This document shows positions 7,875 through 15,535 of a stretch of DNA of 33,448 nt, piece after piece. This DNA comes from Spirosoma fluviale. GTDB taxonomy: Bacteria > Bacteroidota > Bacteroidia > Cytophagales > Flexibacteraceae. The stretch covers positions 1-33,448 of the forward strand of contig CAMDMI010000005.1 in assembly GCA_945902135.1 (NCBI GenBank). Reading direction: 5' to 3'. A model generated the notes under the pieces. It was not told the DNA's origin and did no database searches. It saw only the letters and a program-made list of their open reading frames with translations. Position numbers and translations under genes: made by a program. Each line of letters begins with the position of its first letter. Position 1 is the stretch's first letter.

Positions 7875-7878
7875 ATCC

Positions 7879-8112
7879 ATGGAAAATTTGCTTGACCGAA
7901 TCAGCATTGATCCGGAAATCTGCCACGGAAAGCCCTGCATCCGAGAAATGCGTTATCCTGTGGAAATGCTACTGGACCTGCTTTCTTCTGGAATGTCTAC
8001 CGAAGAAATTCTGAGTGATTATCCATCCCTAAAGGTGGAGGACATTCAGGCCTGCCTGCTTTATGCATCCAGGCTGATGAAAGTGAAATCCATCCTGCGG
8101 CTTTCCGCATGA
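7879..8112 (+). CDS. DUF433 domain protein, probable antitoxin
   Basis: 77 residues matching DUF433 along its length: RISIDPEICHGKPCIREMRYPVE, then LLSSGMSTEEILSDYPSLKVEDI and a C-terminal helix. The C-terminal part of the family is a small winged-helix-like DNA-binding fold, and DUF433 proteins are often paired with DUF5615 PIN-like toxins. The stop overlaps the next gene's ATG as ATGA, the expected antitoxin-first arrangement. It probably binds the toxin and represses its own promoter; that is inferred from the family. Confidence 0.9.
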   Translation: MENLLDRISIDPEICHGKPCIREMRYPVEMLLDLLSSGMSTEEILSDYPSLKVEDIQACLLYASRLMKVKSILRLSA

Positions 8113-8465
8113 AGTTTCTTATCGATGCCCAATTGCCGCTGGCACTTGCTCATTTCATTCGCTGGAATGGATTAGAGTGTGTTCATGCTTTCGATCTGCC
8201 ACTTAAAGACCGTACCCCAGACAGCGAAATTCGGAAGATTTGTCTTCAGGAAGGGTTCATTCTAATAACGAAAGACCGAGATTTTCTCGACTCCCATTTG
8301 CTCCGCAGAATTCCACCTAAACTACTGATGATTTCCACTGGTAATATTTCCAACCGAATTCTGCTTGACATCTTAAAGCAAAACTGGCAAACCATTCAGG
8401 GCTTGTTTGAAGAAAACAACCTGCTTGAACTCGATAACGCTGAACTGATTGCTCATAATTCCTGA
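8109..8465 (+). CDS. DUF5615 PIN-like protein, probable toxin RNase
   Basis: 118 residues of the DUF5615/Mut7-C type PIN-like fold. Acidic residues expected at the active site are present: D6 in FLIDAQLP, D36 in DRTPDSEI, and the pair in ITKDRDF. The motif order (LIDAQLP, HAFDLPLKDRTPDSEI, ILITKDRDF) is the family's. It is coupled by ATGA to the DUF433 gene. The predicted activity is Mg-dependent RNA cleavage held in check by the DUF433 partner; toxicity itself cannot be read from the sequence. All key acidic residues look intact, so the pair is probably functional. Confidence 0.87.
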   Translation: MKFLIDAQLPLALAHFIRWNGLECVHAFDLPLKDRTPDSEIRKICLQEGFILITKDRDFLDSHLLRRIPPKLLMISTGNISNRILLDILKQNWQTIQGLFEENNLLELDNAELIAHNS

Positions 8466-8547
8466 TTTTGCGAATCGAACCTTAAGCTTGCCCAGGTTGG
8501 TGTTTTTCACCATCAAACCAAAGCTTGGTCTAATCACCACATCCTTG

Positions 8548-8576
8548 TTTGGATTTCGAATGAAATTCTACCTTTG
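8548..8576 (+). promoter_or_regulatory. Promoter of the heptad-repeat protein gene
   Basis: TTTG (8548-8551), a 17-nt spacer, then TACCTTTG (8569-8576): a complete Bacteroidota -33/-7 pair. ATG 8595 is 18 nt downstream. The track's TTG start (8574) lies inside the -7 box and is rejected. Confidence 0.7.
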
Positions 8577-8594
8577 CATAAACTATTGAATATT

Positions 8595-9164
8595 ATGACA
8601 AGATTAGACCGTATTGAAAGAGGAATAGAAGCCTTACAAATCAGTCAGCTCAGGACCGATGCCCAGCTGGCTAAAACAGATGCTCAATTGGCCAAAACAG
8701 ATCAGCAGCTGGCTAAAACAGATGCTCAATTGGCCAAAACCGAACGCATTTTGAGCGGAATTGGCATTAACCTTGGACATGCTGCAGAGGAATTTTTTGC
8801 GAATAGTCTGCAAAAAAATAAGAAGCTGGGGAAGGTAAAGTTCGATGCAGTAGCCCTCCAACTGAAAGGACACAAAGGGAAAGTACAAGATGAATTTGAT
8901 GTTGTCATGTATAATGGCAATTCGGTTGGCCTCGTAGAAGTGAAACACAAAGTTCATCCTTCGGATGTAGACCAATTGATTACGCGAAAACTTCTGAACT
9001 TCAAGGCCTTGTTTCCAAAATATGCGGATGCTGCTTTTTATCTAGGCATTGCAGGAATGAGTTTTCCTCCGGAAGTTGTGGAAATGGCAGAAAATGAGGG
9101 GATAGCCGTACTGCGTCAGGTTGGCAATGTTCTTACAATGAATGAAAATCTGAGGAAGTTTTGA
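8595..9164 (+). CDS. Heptad-repeat coiled-coil protein with PD-(D/E)XK nuclease-like domain
   Basis: 189 residues. Residues 21-48 are four near-identical heptads, TDAQLAK (one is TDQQLAK), followed by a partial fifth (TERILSG), so a rod or oligomerising coiled coil is expected. The rest looks like a restriction-endonuclease-like core: a helix with Glu (AAEEFFANSL), then D102 in DEFDVVMYNG, a beta turn, E115-V-K117 in LVEVKHKV, and a later helix with DVDQL. This is the D-(x)n-E-x-K pattern of PD-(D/E)XK enzymes. Many genome-encoded proteins of this layout (DUF3782-like) are of unknown role. ATG 8595 is supported by the promoter at 8548-8576. It has its own promoter behind the toxin-antitoxin pair. 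Confidence 0.78.
   Translation: MTRLDRIERGIEALQISQLRTDAQLAKTDAQLAKTDQQLAKTDAQLAKTERILSGIGINLGHAAEEFFANSLQKNKKLGKVKFDAVALQLKGHKGKVQDEFDVVMYNGNSVGLVEVKHKVHPSDVDQLITRKLLNFKALFPKYADAAFYLGIAGMSFPPEVVEMAENEGIAVLRQVGNVLTMNENLRKF
8664..8740 (+). repeat. Two 35-nt identical direct repeats at 42-nt period, inside the coding region
   Basis: The 35-nt unit starting CAGCTGGCTAAAACAGATGC occurs at 8664-8698 and again at 8706-8740 with no mismatch. The 42-nt period equals two heptads. Neighbouring single heptads use different codons, so the duplicated unit is a heptad pair. This explains the coiled-coil repeat of the gene at 8595. Confidence 0.9.
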
Positions 9165-9193
9165 CCATCCTTCTGGCTTTAAAGATTCTTTAT

Positions 9194-9715
9194 TCAGCTA
9201 CTTTCTAAAAGTTCTACCAAACTTTCAAAAGCCAGCAAAATGGCCTGATTCAGGATTTCTTCCCGGTTGCCGTTCAGGTTCCATTCTCGGTGGAAAAGTT
9301 CCTGCTCAGGGAATCCAAAACAGATAAATACTTTTCCTGGCAGACTTGAAATTTTGTAATCATTTACCGGTTGGGAGGCCGAGCCAGTTATGGCAAGAAC
9401 AATACCAGCATCTGGAAATAAGCGGCTTATCCCTTCTGCCATCGCCCTTGTTACTTCCGCTGATTCTGCGCCATTATCAATCAGTAATTCCTCCGGAACT
9501 CCCAAAAGCCGCACTTTACTTTCTTTGTTATAGCAAACCGCCGAGCCAAGAAGCACCGAAGAAGCGCCCGCAATCCGGGTAAGACTCCCGCTGAGTAATC
9601 CTCCTGTCATGCTTTCAGCAAATGCAATTTTCAGGCCCCGGGTTTTGAGTTTTTCCAGCAATTCTGCCGCTGATATTCTGATAATTTCATCCACGGTTTT
9701 ATTCCCAATGTTCAT
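9194..9715 (-). CDS. Stand-alone CinA C-terminal domain protein (PncC-like, divergent)
   Basis: 173 residues covering only the CinA C-terminal (nicotinamide-nucleotide amidohydrolase) domain. The AESMTGG motif (33-39) is intact, with the Ser expected to be catalytic, and GSAVCYNKESK and NGAESAEVTRAMAEG are typical. The second glycine-rich motif, normally like TGIAGPGGG, reads TGSASQPVNDYK, so that loop is degenerate. The N-terminal molybdopterin-binding domain of full CinA is absent. NMN deamidation would be the family activity, but this copy may have lost or changed it. It is the last gene of a minus-strand operon, 12 nt after the propeller lipoprotein. Confidence 0.83.
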   Translation of the reverse strand: MNIGNKTVDEIIRISAAELLEKLKTRGLKIAFAESMTGGLLSGSLTRIAGASSVLLGSAVCYNKESKVRLLGVPEELLIDNGAESAEVTRAMAEGISRLFPDAGIVLAITGSASQPVNDYKISSLPGKVFICFGFPEQELFHREWNLNGNREEILNQAILLAFESLVELLESS

Positions 9716-9727
9716 TGCTGAAAGGTA

Positions 9728-10741
9728 TTACCAAAAATAAAAGCGGCTGCTGATGAAGCCACCCTGAAATTCTTGAATTTTATTGCCTGCTGCATCCAGT
9801 CTCAAAATCCGGCTCTGTTGCTGGTAATCCTTTACATCAGAAATCCACAATTCCTTCCGAATCGGATCAAGACCAAGTCCATACCAGTTGCCGGCTTCCA
9901 GCGGATACCGGAAAAAGTTTCCTTGCGCAAAGCGACACAAGCCTTTGTTTAGAAAATACAGCGTGTCGCCGTTGATACCCGAAACCAGCCTGTCGGGAAC
10001 AGCATCCCGGTTTTCATTATACCAGTTCTGTTCTATCGCTTTGGTTTCAGGATTGAGGAGGAGGATGCCGGGTGCAGTTTCGGATCCCTCCTCAAAGCTG
10101 ACCCAGATTTTTCCATTCGGTCCGGCGCATATCGACCTTGCTTTGCCGGGAAGAAAAAGGGTGTCTGAAATCCTGTCGCTTGTCGGGTCAATTCCGAGAA
10201 GGTATTCACGCTCACGGCAAACCACCCAGATACGGCCTTTCAAAAGGAGCATTTCTTCTGTCCAGCCAGGAACATCAATCCTGCCAGAAGGCTTGTTTTC
10301 GCCCCGTTTTAGGATGGAAATTCCTGAAGCATATAAATCACTCACATAGGCCTTTTCTGAAGAAACAGGATAGAGAAATCGCGGCGAAGTAAATCCTGTT
10401 ATCGTCTTTTTGAGGCTAAAATCGGCAACATCCAAACCTTCCAAGCGGCCTGAGTTGTTCACCACCAGCCAGAGCAAACCATCCCAGAATGCAGCGGATT
10501 GCAAGACATCGCCAAGCGGCCTATTGTTTTTCCTGCTGAATGCCTTCCACTCTTCTTTACCGCTGCGAAGATTTACGAGGCCAGCCTCAGCGTTTCCCCA
10601 TCGGTAATTTCCTTCCGAACACACCAACATCATTTGCCCATCTTCCAATTCGGGAAAATCAGATGGTTTTGTGGTTTCTTTTTCACCACAGGCAACGGTG
10701 ACTGCAAGGATGAGGAGAAGAGAGAACAGCTTCTGGATCAT
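9728..10741 (-). CDS. BtuG-like beta-propeller surface lipoprotein (DUF5074/YncE-like)
   Basis: 337 residues. A lipoprotein signal is clear: LLLILAVTVACGE, Cys at 18. The rest is a repeated beta-propeller with the hallmark segments I associate with the DUF5074/BtuG group: LVCSEGNYRWGNAEAGL, NRPLGDVLQSA, LVVNNSGRLEGLDV, SPRFLYPV, GWTEEMLLL and WYGLGLDP, then DVKDYQQQSRILRLD. BtuG is the surface protein that captures cobalamin for BtuB in gut Bacteroides. Here the ligand is an inference from family resemblance. Its ATG overlaps the upstream gene's stop (ATGA), and the CinA-like gene follows after 12 nt. No BtuB gene is in the window. Confidence 0.75.
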   Translation of the reverse strand: MIQKLFSLLLILAVTVACGEKETTKPSDFPELEDGQMMLVCSEGNYRWGNAEAGLVNLRSGKEEWKAFSRKNNRPLGDVLQSAAFWDGLLWLVVNNSGRLEGLDVADFSLKKTITGFTSPRFLYPVSSEKAYVSDLYASGISILKRGENKPSGRIDVPGWTEEMLLLKGRIWVVCREREYLLGIDPTSDRISDTLFLPGKARSICAGPNGKIWVSFEEGSETAPGILLLNPETKAIEQNWYNENRDAVPDRLVSGINGDTLYFLNKGLCRFAQGNFFRYPLEAGNWYGLGLDPIRKELWISDVKDYQQQSRILRLDAAGNKIQEFQGGFISSRFYFW

Positions 10742-11706
10742 TGCAGAATCAATATTTTACGGGATTTAGCCTGATTTTTTTCTCTGACGAAATAAATCCC
10801 GGGCAAAACCCAGGAAGGAATCTGCAGAGATTGACCACCAGAAGGAAATTCAGCAATCAGCTTGCCTGAAATTCCGAGTAGGAGAATTGGAGCGTTTGTG
10901 TCTGATGAAATCACCTGAAATTTATCCCCAGCCATCAGAACAGAAGGCCAGACAATTGGCGATTCAGATTCAGCCAGATTCAATCCAGCAATGGCATCAA
11001 GGTCAAAACCCCCGGATTCAAAATCGGTGGGCCAGGGGTCATTGATAAAAGTTCCATTCGAATCAAAAGTTCCAAAGGCAGAATCAAGGGAACCAACAAC
11101 ATCCCGGATTCGAACTTCTGTAATCGATTGAACATCCAATCCGGGCGTCGAGCCCAATTCGGCCAAGTCAAAACCAGTTCCAAATCCTGCTCTGTATTTT
11201 CCTGCAAGGTTGTGAACCCTCCGAGCATCCAGTGTATCGAAAGGGCCTGTCTGATTTTCAGTTTGAATTTCCGAAACCGCAGGAAAACGGAAAAAATCCT
11301 TGCCATTGCTGCTTACTTCAACTGTAGCTAATTCGAGAAAACCATTTGAAAACCCATTTTCAAAAACCGCAAAGTCCGGACCAGGTCCATCTGAAATCGG
11401 ACTTGGAAATGAAACAATGATACTGCCGCCATCCCCTAAACTTAAAATTCCATTTGTAAGCGCTGCACCCAGAACATTTTCTTCTGTGCCGGCAGATGCA
11501 AATCCCTTTGAAATGTCATCGATTTTTCTGAGCCCTCTTTCAAAATGCAGCACCCGGCTGGCCCAGGTCCTGATTTTTGGTGAGTCATGCGGAATGGCCA
11601 GACTACCGGAAATGCCTGCACCAGGGTCAAAAGATTGCCCGAATATTTCACCTGACAGGACCAGGAAAAAAAAAGAATAAAACAGCAGGCAGCAGAGCGT
11701 CTTCAC
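10738..11706 (-). CDS. Secreted surface protein with T9SS sorting tail (B12-locus type)
   Basis: 322 residues from GTG 11706. A signal peptide (MKTLCCLLFYSFFFLVLSG) ends near IFGQS. The body has SLGDGGSIIVSF, GPGPDFAVFENGF, VEVSSNGKDFFRFP, NLAGKYRAGFGTGFDL and VRIRDVVGS, then DPWPTDFESGGFDLDAI. These segments recur, as I recall, in 'cell surface proteins' next to BtuB/BtuG-like genes in Bacteroidota. The end (LPGIYFVREKNQAKSRKILIL) looks like a T9SS type A sorting domain, so export through T9SS is likely. The track starts at 11796, but a TACCTTTG promoter element lies inside that extension, 16 nt upstream of GTG 11706. First gene of a three-gene operon. Confidence 0.75.
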   Translation of the reverse strand: MKTLCCLLFYSFFFLVLSGEIFGQSFDPGAGISGSLAIPHDSPKIRTWASRVLHFERGLRKIDDISKGFASAGTEENVLGAALTNGILSLGDGGSIIVSFPSPISDGPGPDFAVFENGFSNGFLELATVEVSSNGKDFFRFPAVSEIQTENQTGPFDTLDARRVHNLAGKYRAGFGTGFDLAELGSTPGLDVQSITEVRIRDVVGSLDSAFGTFDSNGTFINDPWPTDFESGGFDLDAIAGLNLAESESPIVWPSVLMAGDKFQVISSDTNAPILLLGISGKLIAEFPSGGQSLQIPSWVLPGIYFVREKNQAKSRKILILQ

Positions 11707-11722
11707 AATAAATTTGCAAGCG

Positions 11723-11730
11723 CAAAGGTA
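11723..11730 (-). promoter_or_regulatory. -7 promoter element of the surface protein operon
   Basis: TACCTTTG on the minus strand, perfect TAnnTTTG, 16 nt upstream of GTG 11706. There is no room between it and the start for a cobalamin riboswitch. Confidence 0.6.
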
Positions 11731-11780
11731 GGAATTGCATGGGCTGAGAATCATGGAAATTATCCTGCAATAATTCAATA

Positions 11781-12494
11781 ATGGAAAACAAATCATCAGA
11801 AGCCATAAACCGCTGGATTATCCCGGTTGGAATTTTCATCGTACTTGCCTCAGTGCTTGGCATTGGCGCATATCAGGCCTATTACAACCCGAAGCCACCA
11901 CGGATTTTGGACACTTATGGCAACCAGGAAATTGACTCAACAGATGAAAAAGGCAAACCATTGGTTGTGAAAGTGGTGCACCAGGTGCCGGACTATTCGT
12001 TTACAGACCAAGACGGAAAAACTGTAAACCAAAGCACAACGGAAGGCAAAACTTATGTTGCAGATTTCTTTTTCACCACATGTAAATCCATTTGCCCGGT
12101 GATGGGTAAAGAAATAATGAAACTAACCGAGCTTCTGGCCGAGGAAGAAGATGTGCTTTTTCTTTCGCATACAGTGGACCCGGAGACCGACAGTGTTTCT
12201 CAACTGAAAGCCTATGCCAAAGAACACAATGCGAGGCCGGGGCAATGGTACTTCCTCACAGGCGAAAAGAAAAAACTATATGACATGGCAAGGAAGGGCT
12301 ACTTCGTAACGGCCACAGAAGGCGATGGAGGTCCGGACGATTTCGTACATACCCAGAATTTTGTTTTGGTGGATAAATACCGGCATATCAGAGGTTATTA
12401 CGACGGAACCGACAGCACAGAAATGGAAAAACTGTACCGCGACATTCGCCTGCTCAAAGAGGAATATGCTTGGCGAGATGCCGGAGGAAAATGA
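11781..12494 (+). CDS. SCO1/SenC family protein
   Basis: 237 residues with one N-terminal membrane anchor (WIIPVGIFIVLASVLGIGAY) and a thioredoxin-like domain outside it. The copper-binding set is complete: C101-x3-C105 in TTCKSICPVM and H190 in FVHTQNFVLVD. SCO proteins deliver copper to, or reduce, the CuA centre of cytochrome c oxidase. No oxidase subunit gene is in the window. The gene is divergent from the surface protein gene at 11706 and convergent with the ABC gene that ends 3 nt further on. I see no convincing -7 element. Confidence 0.92.
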   Translation: MENKSSEAINRWIIPVGIFIVLASVLGIGAYQAYYNPKPPRILDTYGNQEIDSTDEKGKPLVVKVVHQVPDYSFTDQDGKTVNQSTTEGKTYVADFFFTTCKSICPVMGKEIMKLTELLAEEEDVLFLSHTVDPETDSVSQLKAYAKEHNARPGQWYFLTGEKKKLYDMARKGYFVTATEGDGGPDDFVHTQNFVLVDKYRHIRGYYDGTDSTEMEKLYRDIRLLKEEYAWRDAGGK

Positions 12495-12497
12495 TTT

Positions 12498-15400
12498 TTA
12501 GTCCCGGATTCGGAAAATAACCCGAAGCAATCGAAACCTAAGGACCAGGAAGGTAACAAGGCTTAATGCCCAAATTACCACAATGTTGAACAGCTCGGTT
12601 GGAAAAAAGCGTCCGGCAAAATGCTTGAACGGCGCATATAAATGCGTGCGAAAATCCAGGAAATGATCCGGCTCCGGTTTCTGATAACCCGGCTTTTCCT
12701 TTCTGAAAATCCCTTCAGGAGAAACCTCAAGCCTTGGTTGCATGGCAAAGTCTTCAGACAAAAACCTTGCGACCTGCTCATTTTCATAACGCTCCTTTAA
12801 ACTGGCAAGTACACTTTTTCCAGAACTGTCAAAACCCGTTTGCCGGTACACTCTATCAAGATCTGCCTGAAGCTGGCTATACGATTTGTTATAGTGGCTG
12901 ACAAAATCCTGTATTCTTTTTTGAATCGCAGCATGTGCTGTTTCGCTGATCCGGTCATTCTTCAAAAGAAAATTAAAACTCTGAGCTGATAATCCAAACC
13001 TGGCAGATTCTTTGCTTAGTTCATTGAAAAGCAATTTCCGGCGTTGCAGATTTTCCTCCGAACTTCCTTCTCCACGAAACGCTGCTTCAGAAAGCCTTTC
13101 AAGCTCAGGTAAATAAGCTGAACGCCTGTAGTGGGCCTCTTCTCTTTTCGATTCAATTTCAAAGATCTGACTTTGAAATGGATTGTTCTTAAACTGAGCC
13201 ACCATAAGGGCCTCATAGGCCCACCTGGCAACCATCGCCTCACCAACAAATGGCACCTTTCCGGGACATTCCACAAAAGGATTCAGTCTGTCGTACCGCA
13301 CCAAAGCCCCACCCAGAACGATTTGAGGAATCAGCAGAAGCGGAATTAAAATATAAACCACCACCGCATTTCGAAAAGTATCCGACAATACCAAGCCCAA
13401 TAAATTGGCCCAGCAGGAAGTAGCAAAAAGCACCATCCAGAACTCCATTCCAGTTTTGGGAACCTTGAGTACCAAATCGGAAATCAACACAAATGCAAGA
13501 GTATGTACCAGTGACAGCAGAAACAATAAAAGGACTTTTGCAATGAGGTAAGAATCCCGGTTGAGGTGCAGGAATCGCTCTCTTTTTAAGAGCAGTCTGT
13601 CCCGGATAATTTCCTCTGCACTCACGCTCATGCCCATGAAAAGCGCCACAATCACCGACATAAAAAAATATGCGGGGATGTTTTCATTGGTAGAGAATTT
13701 GTATGCCTTCTCCAGGAAATTGTCGATTGGCGCATAACGCACAACCAGAGCAAGAAGTAATGCAAGGGCGGGCGCTTCCAGAATGTTGATAAGCAGGTAT
13801 TGCTTGTCATGGATTTTCGCAAGAACATCCCTGCGGAAATACAGACCGATCTGTTTAAAAAAGCCTGGCTTGATGGTAAGGTGTGGAACTGGACTCGTTT
13901 CGGTTTCCGCTTCTGGTAAACTGAAATTTTTCCTGAACCGCATTTCCCAATCCTGTGACTGAAATTTCCGCTGATCTGAAAGGTGTCCATCCTCTTTTAC
14001 TAGCTTGGTTTCCAGAATATTAAAAATCTCAGCGGCATCAGCTGCTTCTGCATTTTCAGGAAGTTCTGGCAGCATGGCTTCTTTCCGGAAATAAGGTACA
14101 GCCTCAAGTGGATTGCCATAAAAAACAGGATTTCCACCTGTATCCATAACCATAAGCCGATCGAACATTCGGAAAATTTCCGCAGAAGGCTGGTGGATAA
14201 TGACAAAAACGAGCTTGCCTGTAAGGGATAAGTTCTTGAGCAGCTCCATGGTGCGCAGACTATCGCTGCTGCTAAGGCCGGAAGTTGGCTCATCCACAAA
14301 AAGCACCCAAGGCTGCCGAACAAGTTCAAGTCCGATGTTAAGCCGCTTCCGCTGTCCGCCAGAGATTGTTTTTTTGGCAGGAGAGCCTACCTCTTTATCC
14401 CTGGTGGCAGCCAGCCCAAGTGAATCCAGCATCTGATCGGACATGGCCACTATTTCATTCTCAGGCAGATTTCCATAACTGAACTTCGCTGCGAAATACA
14501 TGTTTTCAAAAACAGTGAGCCTTTCATTCAGTAAATCATCCTGAGGAATATAGCCAATTACACCTTCAAGCTCAATCGCATCGCGATGCACATCGAGGCC
14601 GTTAATGAGAATTTTACCTTGATCAGGTTTCTCATTTCCATTCAAAACATTTAAAAGCGTGGATTTTCCACAGCCGCTGGCGCCCATGATGGCAACCATC
14701 CTCCCCCCCTTTTCTGATAGGCTGATGTCATTGAGGCCAATCCGGCCATCAGGAAACCGAAGACTGAGGTTGCTGGCTTGGAAATTGATTTTGGGTTTTA
14801 CGCCCGGATCTGAAATCCTTTCTTGTATGTAACTGAAGAAAACTGGTCCAATTCCCTGTTGACGCAAACTTGCACCCGGCGCCCAGATTCTACTGATACC
14901 GGACTCCATTACTTGGCCATTGAGGGTTGTTTCCTTATTGCCATTGTACTGAACAAAATAGGTATCTGTTCCTCCTAATTTTAGAATGGCCAGATTTCCT
15001 GAAAAACCTGGAAATGCCCAGAAATTATCTTCTGGAATTTCGAGAGGCTTACTGTCAGATACAATCAACACATCCTTGTCGGGAGTGCTAATAACCCCAT
15101 TTCCAGTGGCAAATTCTCTCAGAATTGCGACATCACCCTCTGGAAGATTTAACAGGCCCGGCAAAAGATTCAGTATTTCATCCTCCGCAAGACTTATCTG
15201 ATTGTCGCTTAATGAAAGTTCAATGAGCTCAAGGAAAAGGTAATACCGCTGCGAAAGCAGTAATTCCTTGTTTACGGTTTGAGAAATTTCCCGGAGTTCC
15301 TCTTCCAGCCAATCTTTATTCCCAAAGTTTGGTGCATATTCAAGACACCATTTTTCAAGAAGCTGAATGAAATGCGCTACCGAATCTGGTGAAAGATGGG

Positions 15401-15506
15401 TACTTAGAAAACGGGAAATACGCTTTTTTTCACCTTCAAGCAGACCATCTGATCCTGCGAACAAGGCATAAAGCCGAAGAATCGAACGGAGCAGTGGTTC
15501 ATTCAT
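12498..15506 (-). CDS. TerB-ABC-ABC2 fusion: large ABC transporter with N-terminal TerB-like domain
   Basis: 1002 residues in clear order. 1-140: helical TerB-like domain with acidic motifs (AGSDGLLEGEKKR, NQISLAEDEIL). About 145-232: a beta-rich segment, possibly FHA-like (ETTLNGQVMESG). 240-470: ABCG-type ATPase with Walker A GASGCGKST (275-283), signature ISGGQRKR (381-388), and Walker B VLFVDEPTSGL with the catalytic Glu (406). 550-740: ABC2 membrane domain with at least four helices. 770-950: a long helical, charged insertion. 972-992: last helix. The insertion before the last helix is unusual for ABCG proteins. The lipoprotein gene lies 29 nt upstream on the same strand, so the two form an operon. 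Substrate unknown. Confidence 0.87.
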   Translation of the reverse strand: MNEPLLRSILRLYALFAGSDGLLEGEKKRISRFLSTHLSPDSVAHFIQLLEKWCLEYAPNFGNKDWLEEELREISQTVNKELLLSQRYYLFLELIELSLSDNQISLAEDEILNLLPGLLNLPEGDVAILREFATGNGVISTPDKDVLIVSDSKPLEIPEDNFWAFPGFSGNLAILKLGGTDTYFVQYNGNKETTLNGQVMESGISRIWAPGASLRQQGIGPVFFSYIQERISDPGVKPKINFQASNLSLRFPDGRIGLNDISLSEKGGRMVAIMGASGCGKSTLLNVLNGNEKPDQGKILINGLDVHRDAIELEGVIGYIPQDDLLNERLTVFENMYFAAKFSYGNLPENEIVAMSDQMLDSLGLAATRDKEVGSPAKKTISGGQRKRLNIGLELVRQPWVLFVDEPTSGLSSSDSLRTMELLKNLSLTGKLVFVIIHQPSAEIFRMFDRLMVMDTGGNPVFYGNPLEAVPYFRKEAMLPELPENAEAADAAEIFNILETKLVKEDGHLSDQRKFQSQDWEMRFRKNFSLPEAETETSPVPHLTIKPGFFKQIGLYFRRDVLAKIHDKQYLLINILEAPALALLLALVVRYAPIDNFLEKAYKFSTNENIPAYFFMSVIVALFMGMSVSAEEIIRDRLLLKRERFLHLNRDSYLIAKVLLLFLLSLVHTLAFVLISDLVLKVPKTGMEFWMVLFATSCWANLLGLVLSDTFRNAVVVYILIPLLLIPQIVLGGALVRYDRLNPFVECPGKVPFVGEAMVARWAYEALMVAQFKNNPFQSQIFEIESKREEAHYRRSAYLPELERLSEAAFRGEGSSEENLQRRKLLFNELSKESARFGLSAQSFNFLLKNDRISETAHAAIQKRIQDFVSHYNKSYSQLQADLDRVYRQTGFDSSGKSVLASLKERYENEQVARFLSEDFAMQPRLEVSPEGIFRKEKPGYQKPEPDHFLDFRTHLYAPFKHFAGRFFPTELFNIVVIWALSLVTFLVLRFRLLRVIFRIRD

Positions 15507-15535
15507 GGCAATTTACCTTAGGCTATTTGCTGAAT

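Noticed and set aside
8484-8526. Inverted repeat with AAGCTT ends near the toxin gene
   Set aside because: Only the outer 6 bp and an inner GGTG/CACC pair; the middle does not match (about 12 of 19 positions), and no T-run follows.
8664-8740. CRISPR-like direct repeats
   Set aside because: There are only two copies, in frame and inside a coding sequence, and the 7-nt spacing is not a spacer. They code for heptads.
11707-11780. Cobalamin riboswitch for the surface protein operon
   Set aside because: The promoter box is 16 nt from the start codon and the whole gap to the next gene is 74 nt, too short for this class.
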